Below, piece by piece: positions 7,171-12,710 of a stretch of DNA of 12,710 nt (its first letter is position 1; every line of letters starts with the position of its first letter). The translations under genes were made by a program, and so were the position numbers. The notes beneath the pieces were generated by a model, which was not told the DNA's origin, did no database searches, and worked only from the letters and a program-made list of their open reading frames with translations. The stretch is from Novosphingobium sp. (lineage in GTDB: Bacteria; Pseudomonadota; Alphaproteobacteria; Sphingomonadales; Sphingomonadaceae). The stretch spans positions 1 through 12,710 of the forward strand of contig JADYXV010000144.1 of NCBI GenBank assembly GCA_020853995.1. Reading direction: 5' to 3'.

Positions 7171-7962
7171 TCAGGCGGCCCGCACGGCGGGCGGGTTATC
7201 TTTGATCACGCTGGCGCGGATATTGTGCGGATCAAGCGCAGCGATCACCTCCAGCGCCTCCGTGCTTGGCATTGCCGTCTCGGTCATCGTCCCGGCTTGG
7301 GCGAGTTCAAATCCGGTGGCTGCCTGCACTTCGTCAAACGTGACGCCGGGGTGCAAAGACACCACACGGATCGCGTTTTCAGGACCTGCAAAGTCCATCA
7401 CGCACAAGTTTGTCACGATCACGCGCAAATCCACGGCAGAAAAATTACCGCCCGGTGTGCGCTTGGACGGATTGTAGCCGACGCCTGAAATCATATCGAC
7501 TTCCGGCACGAACACGCGCGGTCCATGTGCGGGGAAGAAGAACGAATTGGGGTGATAGATCGTATTGCCCGGAAACCCGCGCACACCCAGCATCTGGGTC
7601 TTGGGCTTCTGGTATGTGCCGCCCATGTACGAAAGGTTGATCTGGCCAAAGCGATCAAGCTGCGTTGGCGTCACCATCGCATGGCGGCGGCCAGACCACA
7701 CCGCGCTGTCGAAAAAGCGCGAGAATGGCAGGTGGCCTGCGGGCTTCCGGTCATCATACTTGCGCGGCCCCAACGGCACCGGCTGTTCAACCAGATAGGC
7801 CTCGCCGTCGGTCATCATCAATTCGGGTGTATGGGTCAGCTTGGCAAGGCCCGCAGCCAGACGCGGAACGGGGCCAACACCTGTCGCGACGATCTCGCCA
7901 TTGTCGCGGAACGCCTCGGAACAGGCGACGATGCACAAGTCTACAAGGGTACTGTTGCTCAT
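7171..7962 (-). CDS. ipdB: IpdB, beta subunit of the steroid ring C-cleaving hydrolase
   Basis: This 263-residue protein has the CoA-transferase family I beta-subunit fold. Recognisable stretches are ACSEAFRDNGEIVATGVG (13-30), MMTDGEAYLV (49-58), FFDSAVWSGRRHAMV (83-97), QLDRFGQINLSYMG (101-114) and GVRGFPGNTI (126-135). The SENG-type motif holding the catalytic Glu of true CoA-transferases is absent; TDGEA is at that region. This agrees with IpdAB being a hydrolase rather than a transferase. With IpdA it opens ring C of the cyclic keto-acid CoA ester made by EchA20. The ATG at 7962 shares one base with the ipdA TGA (TGATG), so the subunits are made in coupled, roughly equal amounts. The frame remains open upstream to 8160, inside ipdA, but that extension has no family similarity and is rejected. 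Confidence 0.92.
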   Translation of the reverse strand: MSNSTLVDLCIVACSEAFRDNGEIVATGVGPVPRLAAGLAKLTHTPELMMTDGEAYLVEQPVPLGPRKYDDRKPAGHLPFSRFFDSAVWSGRRHAMVTPTQLDRFGQINLSYMGGTYQKPKTQMLGVRGFPGNTIYHPNSFFFPAHGPRVFVPEVDMISGVGYNPSKRTPGGNFSAVDLRVIVTNLCVMDFAGPENAIRVVSLHPGVTFDEVQAATGFELAQAGTMTETAMPSTEALEVIAALDPHNIRASVIKDNPPAVRAA

Positions 7963-8852
7963 CAGAAAATCGGCAAGGGCAAGCCCGTCACCGCCTCCTT
8001 TCCGCCAATGTTTGCAAGGTATTCGGCTTCTGTCGCGCCCACGAAGCGGTCTTTCACCGCATCCCAATCGCCCGGATCGCGCGCACTGTCGGCATAGGCC
8101 TTGAACGCCTTCATATCCCAGCCATAGTGCGGTGGCATCGAACTGGGATGCGCCCCGCACGGCATTTCCACCACGCCCGAAACAAAGCAGCGTTCGAACA
8201 CGTTGGCTGCTGCGTTGTCAGGGTAATGATCCTCCATCCGGTCGACCAGTTCCTCGCACGATACGAACGACTTGGCCGCCGCGCGGGCGAACCATTCGTC
8301 GTAATAGATGTCCGGTCCGAACACTTGCACATTGCCGCGCCAATCGCTGCGGTTCACATGGATCAGCGCAGCATCCAGCTTCAGTGCAGGCATCGCGATC
8401 AGCGTTTCGGCATCATCATAGGGCGATTGCACGGTCTTCAACCCGCCCAACTCGGCAAGATCGGTGCCAAGGCCCACCCGCGTCGGCAGGAACGGCAAGC
8501 CGAAGGCTGCTGCCTTCAGACCCCACTGGAACATGCCCTCGTCCAGTTCCAGCACTTCAAGCGCGCCGCTTTCGCGGGCTTTGCGGAACCAGGGTTCAAG
8601 CGGGATGGCATCAAGGCTGACGAACGCAAACACCAGTTTGCGCACTTTGCCCGCCGCGCACAACATGCCCACATCTGCCCCGCCATAGGCGACTACGGTG
8701 AGATCCTTCAAGTCCGACCGCAGGATTTCACGCACCAGCGCCATTGGCTTGCGGCGCGGTCCCCAGCCACCAATGCCAATCGTCATTCCGTCGGATAACT
8801 GCGCGACGATGTCGCCTGCGCTCATCCTTTTGTCGAGCATTCTGGCGGTCAC
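7962..8852 (-). CDS. ipdA: IpdA, alpha subunit of the steroid ring C-cleaving hydrolase
   Basis: This 296-residue CoA-transferase family I alpha-subunit homologue closely resembles IpdA (Rv3551; ScdL1 in Comamonas). The signature segments are GMTIGIGGWGPRRKPMALVR (22-41), DLTVVAYGGADVGMLCAAGKV (50-70, given here only as a landmark), LDEGM (103-107) with Glu105, FLPTRVGLG (121-129) and ETLIAMPALKLDAALIHVN. A conserved Glu at this place has been reported as important for IpdAB hydrolysis; I state that from memory. The enzyme acts on the CoA ester left after ring D opening. The start is GTG at 8852: AAGGAG lies 7 bases upstream and GTGA overlaps the stop of the dioxygenase gene. Internal ATGs at 8840 and 8825 are possible but lack this support. 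Confidence 0.92.
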   Translation of the reverse strand: MTARMLDKRMSAGDIVAQLSDGMTIGIGGWGPRRKPMALVREILRSDLKDLTVVAYGGADVGMLCAAGKVRKLVFAFVSLDAIPLEPWFRKARESGALEVLELDEGMFQWGLKAAAFGLPFLPTRVGLGTDLAELGGLKTVQSPYDDAETLIAMPALKLDAALIHVNRSDWRGNVQVFGPDIYYDEWFARAAAKSFVSCEELVDRMEDHYPDNAAANVFERCFVSGVVEMPCGAHPSSMPPHYGWDMKAFKAYADSARDPGDWDAVKDRFVGATEAEYLANIGGKEAVTGLPLPIF

Positions 8853-9772
8853 GCAGATTCTCCTTGCTGTTCTTCAAGCGCTTTTTGCCAAGTCCAGACA
8901 TGGCCCCATTCACTGGGCACAAGATGCGCGGTCGGCGTCCAGTTTGCCGGGTCGATGACTAACGGGTCTGAACCGATTTCAATGTCGAAACCTGATGGCG
9001 TCTGCATGTAGAAGCCAAACGTCTGGTCATTGACATGCCGCCCGATCGTCGCGCTTTCAGGAACCTTGTGCAGGCGCATCCGGTCATGGCATTTGCCAAC
9101 GTCACTTTGCGTTTTCATTTCCAGCATCAGATGGATGCACCCTGATGGCGGCACCGGCATTTCAGCGATGGCCACCGAATGGTGCCTACCATTTGCAGCA
9201 TGCATAAACGCAAAGCCCATGCCTGCATCTTGCGGATCATCCGAAAAACGGAAGCGCGGAATGTCCGTATCGCCAAAGCCGATCACCTTGTAAAAGGCGT
9301 GGGATTCTTCAAAATTGGGCGTCGCAAAAACAGCATGGCCCATGCCCATGTCGCCGGTTACAAACCCGCTGACACCGGCAGGCGACACAAATTCCACGTC
9401 GTCGCGCTTGTCGCCACAGAAGAACTCAAGACCATTTCCGGACGGGTCAGTCGTTGCAAAAAAAGCGTCCACGCCGCGCGCCTTTGCACCTGCTGCATCG
9501 CCATCCACGACTTCACGTCCCAGCCTCGCAATCCTTGCGCGCAATGCCGCCAATTCGTCTGCATTGCCCACTTCATATCCGGCCGCCACAAGCCGGTCCG
9601 CCTGCCCGCGTTCAACCCAGAACCGGAACGGACGCCCGTCAATGCGATAGGTTGCAACGCCAGCCGCTGGCGCATCACCACGCATGACACCAACCACTTG
9701 CGTCATGAAGTGGTCCCACGCTTCGGCCTTTGCCGTTTCGATCCTGACATAGCCCAGCGCCTTGATGCTCAT
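8849..9772 (-). CDS. hsaC: Type I extradiol dioxygenase (VOC), HsaC/TesB-like
   Basis: This two-domain vicinal-oxygen-chelate extradiol dioxygenase of 307 residues has the usual length for HsaC/TesB/BphC enzymes. The Fe(II) ligands are visible in the second domain: His146 in DMGMGHAVF, His214 in GCIHLMLE and Glu265 in PSGFDIEIG. The second-sphere residues are also present: His198 in NGRHHS, His246 in GRHVND and Tyr255 in FGFYMQTPSGF. The active site is thus complete. Within a steroid locus the expected reaction is meta-cleavage of the catecholic ring A of a 9,10-seco-steroid such as 3,4-DHSA. The estrogen dioxygenase type (EdcB) is an alternative in sphingomonads and cannot be excluded by reading, so the symbol is provisional. 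The ATG at 9772 lies 5 bases after the SDR stop with AAAGGAAA upstream; its TGA overlaps the ipdA GTG. Confidence 0.87.
   Translation of the reverse strand: MSIKALGYVRIETAKAEAWDHFMTQVVGVMRGDAPAAGVATYRIDGRPFRFWVERGQADRLVAAGYEVGNADELAALRARIARLGREVVDGDAAGAKARGVDAFFATTDPSGNGLEFFCGDKRDDVEFVSPAGVSGFVTGDMGMGHAVFATPNFEESHAFYKVIGFGDTDIPRFRFSDDPQDAGMGFAFMHAANGRHHSVAIAEMPVPPSGCIHLMLEMKTQSDVGKCHDRMRLHKVPESATIGRHVNDQTFGFYMQTPSGFDIEIGSDPLVIDPANWTPTAHLVPSEWGHVWTWQKALEEQQGESA
8860..8865 (-). promoter_or_regulatory. Ribosome binding site deciding the GTG start of ipdA
   Basis: The minus strand has AAGGAG here, 7 bases before GTG at 8852. It lies inside the end of the dioxygenase gene. The ideal spacing favours GTG over the internal ATGs at 8840 and 8825. 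Confidence 0.7.
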
Positions 9773-9777
9773 GGCCG

Positions 9778-10545
9778 TCAATTTCCTTTCACGAGATCGA
9801 GGAAATAAGGGCGCTCGCCCCCTCCATCGACATTGATACGCGCGCCGCTGACCCATGAAGCAAGACGGGAACTGAGCCACAAAACTGCACCGGCAACATC
9901 CATCCCCGTGCCCATGCGCTGTAGCGGCAATGATTTGGCAACCGCCGCCTGCGCAGCAGCATCACCATAGGTTTCTTCGGCGTTTTCGGTCTGCATCAGA
10001 CCGGCGATGATCGCGTTTACACGCACACCATCCGGCCCCCATTCCTGCGCCAGGGATTGCGTCAAACTCAGCAACCCGGCCTTGGCCGCACCATATGCGG
10101 CAGTCATCGGCGATGGCCTGATACCTGAAACGCTGGAGATGTTAACAATACTGCCACCTCCGCCCGCCTTCATCGGCGCGAATGCAGCTTGTGACATATA
10201 CATCGCCGCATGCAGGTTGAGCTTCAGGATAGCGTCAAAAAAGCGTGCACTCGCCGTAGCTGCCGCGGCGTGAGGCGAACCACCGGCATTGTTCACCAGA
10301 ATATCCAGACGGCCATGTTGGCGCACGACCGCATCGACGAAGGCCTGCGCCTGATCAGGATCACGAATGTCTGCGGCCTGAAACGAAACGCCCTCTGGCA
10401 AACTGTCAGGTTCAGTCCGGCCACAAACAGTTACCGATGCACCAGCGCTCGCCAAAGCCCCGGCAATCTGCCGACCAAGACCACGCGTGCCACCGGTGAC
10501 AATAGCCACCTGGCCGTTAAGGTCGATGTGATCTGCGCCCTGCAC
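9778..10545 (-). CDS. SDR oxidoreductase, Rv3549c-like, first gene of the operon
   Basis: This classical SDR of 255 residues carries TGGTRGLG (18-25) for NAD(P) binding, a Thr/Arg pair in VCGRTEP, an ADIRDP adenine-pocket motif, NNAGGSPHAAAA (85-96), the catalytic Ser in NISSVSG (137-138), Tyr151 and Lys155 in YGAAK, and a C-terminal VDGGGERPYF. The GGSP loop and the GGGERP ending resemble the SDR encoded beside echA20/ipdAB in mycobacteria and rhodococci (Rv3549c group), whose substrate I do not know. A steroid-derived hydroxyl/ketone is likely. The start is taken as GTG at 10545, because GGGAGAG (10554-10560) lies about 10 bases upstream and residues before it show no SDR similarity. A longer TTG start at 10614 is rejected. 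It is the promoter-proximal gene of the minus-strand array. Confidence 0.88.
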   Translation of the reverse strand: MQGADHIDLNGQVAIVTGGTRGLGRQIAGALASAGASVTVCGRTEPDSLPEGVSFQAADIRDPDQAQAFVDAVVRQHGRLDILVNNAGGSPHAAAATASARFFDAILKLNLHAAMYMSQAAFAPMKAGGGGSIVNISSVSGIRPSPMTAAYGAAKAGLLSLTQSLAQEWGPDGVRVNAIIAGLMQTENAEETYGDAAAQAAVAKSLPLQRMGTGMDVAGAVLWLSSRLASWVSGARINVDGGGERPYFLDLVKGN

Positions 10546-10784
10546 GAGGCCTGCTCTCCCTAAGCATTTCAGCACTGACGCATTGACCGTCGCACTGGAT
10601 TCGAAAAACGCCAATATCCAAAGGTGATATGCTTTTCAATTGACCATTTGCGTATCGAATGCAATGATAATTTACGAATGCAGCGCAGAAATGCGTTCAA
10701 GAAGTCGATCCGGGGCAGGCCCGGCGATGGGGCCAACACAGGCATGAATGACGTGTGAGGCCGGGTTTGGAGTGGAAGGTCGAA
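10546..10784. promoter_or_regulatory. Divergent intergenic promoter region
   Basis: This 239-base gap separates the minus-strand catabolic array from the plus-strand flavoprotein gene and must hold promoters for both. It is visibly more AT-rich (about 10600-10680) than the surrounding genes. For the minus direction, TTGAAA (10634-10639) and TATTGG (10611-10616) are spaced 17 bases apart, a weak match. For the plus direction, TTGACC (10640-10645) and GATAAT (10666-10671) look good individually but are 20 bases apart, so this pair is doubtful. Repeated words here are listed separately. No clear KstR2-type palindrome was recognised. Confidence 0.5.
10656..10682. repeat. Direct repeat CGAATGCA, 19-base spacing, candidate operator
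   Basis: CGAATGCA occurs at 10656-10663 and again at 10675-10682, start-to-start 19 bases, flanking the GATAAT box. ATTGACC is also repeated at 10582-10588 and 10639-10645, and TCAATTGA (10636-10643) is an 8-base palindrome. The repeats are seen; a regulator binding them is inferred from their place between divergent genes, and 8-base words can recur by chance. Confidence 0.3.
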
Positions 10785-12239
10785 ATGATCGCTTATTCGC
10801 AGCATAAACCGCTTGAAATGGCAGCGGTCCCGCATTGGGATTTTGAGACCGACGTTGCCATAATCGGCTTCGGCGCGACCGGGGCATGTGCCGCAATCGA
10901 AGCGCGCGAAGCAGGCGCTGACGTTATTCTGTTCGAGCGCAGTTCGGGTAGCGGTGGCGCATCGGCGCTGTCAGGTGGCGAAATCTACATAGGCGGTGGC
11001 ACAGATGCGCAAAAAGCCGCCGGATTTGACGACACTGTCGAAGACTTCACAGCCTATCTCAAACTGGCCCAAGGCCCTTGTGTCGATGATGCCAAGTGTG
11101 AACTCTATGGCCGCGAGGCGGTGCGCCACTATCAATGGCTGAAGGATCAGGGCGTACCATATCGCGGCAACTACCTGCCCGGAAAGCTGATTGAACCCAC
11201 CGACGATTCCACGTTGATCTGGTCAGGCAGCGAAGCCGCTGCGCCATTTTACAAGACTGCAAAGCCAGCCCCGCGCGGCCACGTCATCCAGCATATGGGA
11301 TGGGGTGGCGGTCGTCCGCTGGTGGATGTCCTCGAAGCGCGCGCGCGTTCTTTGGGAACACACATAGAAGTCGATGCGCGCGCGCAGGCCCTGATTACCG
11401 AGGGTGATCGTATCGTCGGTGCCGTTGTACGCATAGACAACACGGACAAGTTCGTGCGCGCACGCAAGGGTGTGGTTCTGGCTACCGGCGGCTTTGTTTT
11501 CAATGAAGCAATGCGCCGCAAATACTGCCCGGACACATTCCGCGTAAACAGCCCGATCGGTGACAAGGACGATGGCATCGGTATCGAACTGGGCGCTTCG
11601 GTGGGCGGTGATCCCATCCACATGGACCAGTTCTTCACCACCTGCCCCTGGACCATGCCCGAAACTCACGCCAACGGTGTTTTTGTAAACATCCAAGGCC
11701 AACGCTTCATCAACGAAGACTGCTATCATGGCCGCGTAAGCCGTTGCGCGGTGGATCAACCTGGCGGCAAAGTGTACCTTCTGCTCGACGTTGCCCATTT
11801 CCAGCAGCCCCCCGATTTTGCAGGAATCTCAATCGCCGCAACGGGCGAGACGTGGGACGAAGTCGAAGCAGAGCTTGAAATGCCCGCTGGCACATTGTCC
11901 GCCACGATGGCCGTCTACAACGCCCACGCTCGCGAAGGCCGTGATCCGTTGTTCGACAAACAGGTGCCCATCCTGAAGCCGCTTGACCAATCACCCTTTG
12001 TCGCGCTCGAACTGAATTTCGAGACGAGCTATTTCAGCTTCTTCACATTGGGCGGCCTCAAAACAAGCGCACAGGCCGAAGTCCTTGATCGTTCCGGAAA
12101 GGCCATTCCCGGCCTGTTTGCCGCAGGGCGCTGCACCTCGGGGTTGCCTGCGTGGGGTCACGGCTATTCGTCGGGCCTCAGCCTTGCAGACTGCACATTT
12201 TTCGGTCGGGAAGCGGGCCGTAGCGCCGCAAAGGCCTGA
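10785..12239 (+). CDS. FAD flavoprotein, 3-ketosteroid dehydrogenase/fumarate reductase family
   Basis: This 484-residue flavoprotein of the FAD-binding 2 family has a Rossmann motif IIGFGATGACAA (26-37) with Glu51 for the FAD ribose, SGSGGASALSGG (54-65), a second nucleotide-fold strand VVLATGGF (230-237), GQRFINE (305-311), and a C-terminal GLFAAGRCTSG (443-453). Two tyrosines fit places used by 3-ketosteroid dehydrogenases: Tyr314 just after the FINE motif and Tyr461 in WGHGYSSG, which resembles the KstD GHTYPGPG segment. A steroid dehydrogenase or ene-reductase role is plausible but unproven. It is shorter than typical KstD (510-560). The ATG at 10785 has GGAAGG 5 bases upstream; a GTG at 10755 in the same frame is less likely. 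It is transcribed divergently from the HIP operon and ends before a strong terminator. Confidence 0.85.
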   Translation: MIAYSQHKPLEMAAVPHWDFETDVAIIGFGATGACAAIEAREAGADVILFERSSGSGGASALSGGEIYIGGGTDAQKAAGFDDTVEDFTAYLKLAQGPCVDDAKCELYGREAVRHYQWLKDQGVPYRGNYLPGKLIEPTDDSTLIWSGSEAAAPFYKTAKPAPRGHVIQHMGWGGGRPLVDVLEARARSLGTHIEVDARAQALITEGDRIVGAVVRIDNTDKFVRARKGVVLATGGFVFNEAMRRKYCPDTFRVNSPIGDKDDGIGIELGASVGGDPIHMDQFFTTCPWTMPETHANGVFVNIQGQRFINEDCYHGRVSRCAVDQPGGKVYLLLDVAHFQQPPDFAGISIAATGETWDEVEAELEMPAGTLSATMAVYNAHAREGRDPLFDKQVPILKPLDQSPFVALELNFETSYFSFFTLGGLKTSAQAEVLDRSGKAIPGLFAAGRCTSGLPAWGHGYSSGLSLADCTFFGREAGRSAAKA

Positions 12240-12250
12240 ACACCAATTGC

Positions 12251-12277
12251 GCGTCCGGCCAACCGGGGGCCGGACGC
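12251..12277 (+). repeat. GC-rich hairpin just after the flavoprotein gene
   Basis: A perfect 10-base inverted repeat GCGTCCGGCC / GGCCGGACGC encloses a 7-base loop (12261-12267), beginning 12 bases after the stop codon. No T-run follows, so alone it is not a standard intrinsic terminator. It may protect the 3' end of the mRNA or assist the terminator downstream. Confidence 0.6.
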
Positions 12278-12306
12278 ATCGCATCTCCGCATCTGCCGGA
12301 AAACAC

Positions 12307-12341
12307 AAAAGACCCCTCCCGCAGCGCGGAAGGGGTCTTTT
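12307..12341. terminator. Bidirectional intrinsic terminator between convergent genes
   Basis: AAAAGACCCC (12307-12316) pairs perfectly with GGGGTCTTTT (12332-12341). Pairing continues inward with one C-A mismatch to a 3-base loop, giving 15 of 16 pairs. On the plus strand the stem ends in TTTTATTTG; on the minus strand it ends in TTTTGTGTTTT. It can therefore stop both the flavoprotein transcript and that of the TonB-dependent receptor. Confidence 0.9.
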
Positions 12342-12347
12342 ATTTGT

Positions 12348-12376
12348 CTACCTCCCGGCACGAAGCCGGGAGGTAG
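12348..12376. repeat. Perfect 12-base-pair hairpin after the receptor gene
   Basis: CTACCTCCCGGC (12348-12359) and GCCGGGAGGTAG (12365-12376) form a perfect stem with loop ACGAA. It lies 11 bases past the receptor stop on the minus strand, just ahead of the bidirectional terminator. There is no immediate T-run, so it may be an auxiliary 3'-end structure. Confidence 0.7.
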
Positions 12377-12387
12377 ATGCAATCAGA

Positions 12388-12710
12388 TCAGAACTTCACC
12401 CCAACGGTCAGGCCGTAAGTGCGCGGATCGGCAAAGTAGCCACCGCCATAGCCAAGCTGGCCAAAGTCAATTGCGCGCACCAGGTTGTTCTCATCGGTCA
12501 GGTTCTTCACCCAGAAGCGAGCGAACCCTTCCCCGCCTGCCAGAGGAATGCGGTCAACCGCAATTTGAGCATCCACGATGTTGCGGTTTTCACCGCGCAG
12601 CAATTCGTTCAGGGGCGATGCCAAAGTATTGGAGAAGCTGTATTTTCCATCTTCGTAAGCATAGCTGACACGGCTGGTCAGGCGCATGCCGCTGTCACCT
12701 AGCGGGAACT
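12388..12710 (-). CDS. TonB-dependent outer-membrane receptor, C-terminal end only
   Basis: The last 107 residues are visible and the frame stays open to the right edge. The pattern fits the final beta-strands of a TonB-dependent receptor barrel: alternating polar/aromatic strands (RLTSRVSYAYEDGKYSFS), a NRNIVDAQIAVDRI strand, FWVKNLTDENNLV, and a last strand RTYGLTVGVKF with the terminal Phe needed for outer-membrane assembly. FxVKNLTDxN is a common turn of sphingomonad receptors. The plug domain and TonB box lie outside the window. Its nearness to steroid genes suggests uptake of a hydrophobic substrate, but the ligand cannot be read from this part. Confidence 0.88.
   Translation of the reverse strand, partial: FPLGDSGMRLTSRVSYAYEDGKYSFSNTLASPLNELLRGENRNIVDAQIAVDRIPLAGGEGFARFWVKNLTDENNLVRAIDFGQLGYGGGYFADPRTYGLTVGVKF

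Noticed and set aside
7963..8160. Longer N-terminus for IpdB
   Set aside because: The extra 66 residues lie inside ipdA in another frame and look unlike any CoA-transferase; the ATG overlapping the ipdA stop gives the expected family start.
7665..8798. Open frame of 377 codons on the plus strand
   Set aside because: It is antisense to ipdA and ipdB, has no family similarity and no plausible ribosome binding site context; a GC-driven shadow frame.
9773..9880. 36-residue N-terminal extension of the dioxygenase
   Set aside because: It overlaps the end of the SDR gene in another frame; the ATG at 9772 begins the first VOC domain directly.
10546..10614. TTG start extending the first SDR by 23 residues
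   Set aside because: The GTG at 10545 has a good GGGAGAG upstream and begins right before the SDR core; the extension has no similarity and a rare start codon.
10640..10671. TTGACC and GATAAT as a sigma70 promoter for the flavoprotein
   Set aside because: Each box is good alone but the 20-base spacing is too long for a standard promoter, so it is mentioned only as a weak candidate within the region.
1..12710. CRISPR arrays, insertion sequences, tRNA or rRNA genes, prophage
   Set aside because: No regularly spaced repeats, transposase motifs, terminal inverted repeats, clover-leaf or rRNA-like sequences were seen; base composition is even apart from the divergent promoter region.

Overview
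The window looks like a chromosomal catabolic locus of a GC-rich alphaproteobacterium, most likely a sphingomonad (Novosphingobium/Sphingobium type). This assignment is inferred from GC content, the TonB-dependent receptor tail and the kind of catabolic genes present; no rRNA or tRNA confirms it. Almost everything lies on the minus strand in one tightly packed array that is read from about 10.6 kb down to the left edge. Many genes there are separated by a few bases or overlap by 1 to 8 bases.

In transcription order the array encodes: an SDR dehydrogenase of the Rv3549c type (9778-10545); a type I extradiol (VOC) dioxygenase of the HsaC/TesB type (8849-9772); both subunits of the ring-cleaving hydrolase IpdAB (7171-8852); a divergent crotonase (6266-7159); the FMN oxidoreductase IpdC (5199-6266); the crotonase EchA20 (4440-5195); the two acyl-CoA dehydrogenase subunits IpdE1 (3295-4440) and IpdE2 (2246-3277); the thiolase FadA6 (1102-2253); a SnoaL/NTF2-like small protein (656-1096); and an MFE2-type SDR that runs off the left edge. 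This is the gene set known from actinobacteria (KstR2 regulon) and from Comamonas (scd genes) for the last two steroid rings. There the propionate side chain of HIP is removed, ring D is hydrolysed (EchA20), ring C is hydrolysed (IpdAB), and the linear acyl-CoA is beta-oxidised (IpdE1E2, FadA6). The dioxygenase belongs one stage earlier, at meta-cleavage of the aromatised ring A, so this operon joins two stages of steroid breakdown.

The most striking observation is in the FadA6 thiolase. Its frame is interrupted by an in-frame TAG (1165-1167) exactly where family members have Tyr in the C-terminal RYGLQTMCEGGG motif. The downstream 20 codons are intact and conserved, carry the second catalytic Cys, and end in TGA 5 bases before the next start codon. 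It is a very recent nonsense mutation, a sequence error, or a read-through site.

A 239-base divergent intergenic region (10546-10784) separates the array from a plus-strand FAD flavoprotein resembling 3-ketosteroid dehydrogenases (10785-12239). Its 3' end faces the C-terminus of a TonB-dependent receptor (12388-12710, minus) across 148 bases holding three strong hairpins, one a textbook bidirectional terminator. No CRISPR array, insertion sequence, tRNA or rRNA was seen.
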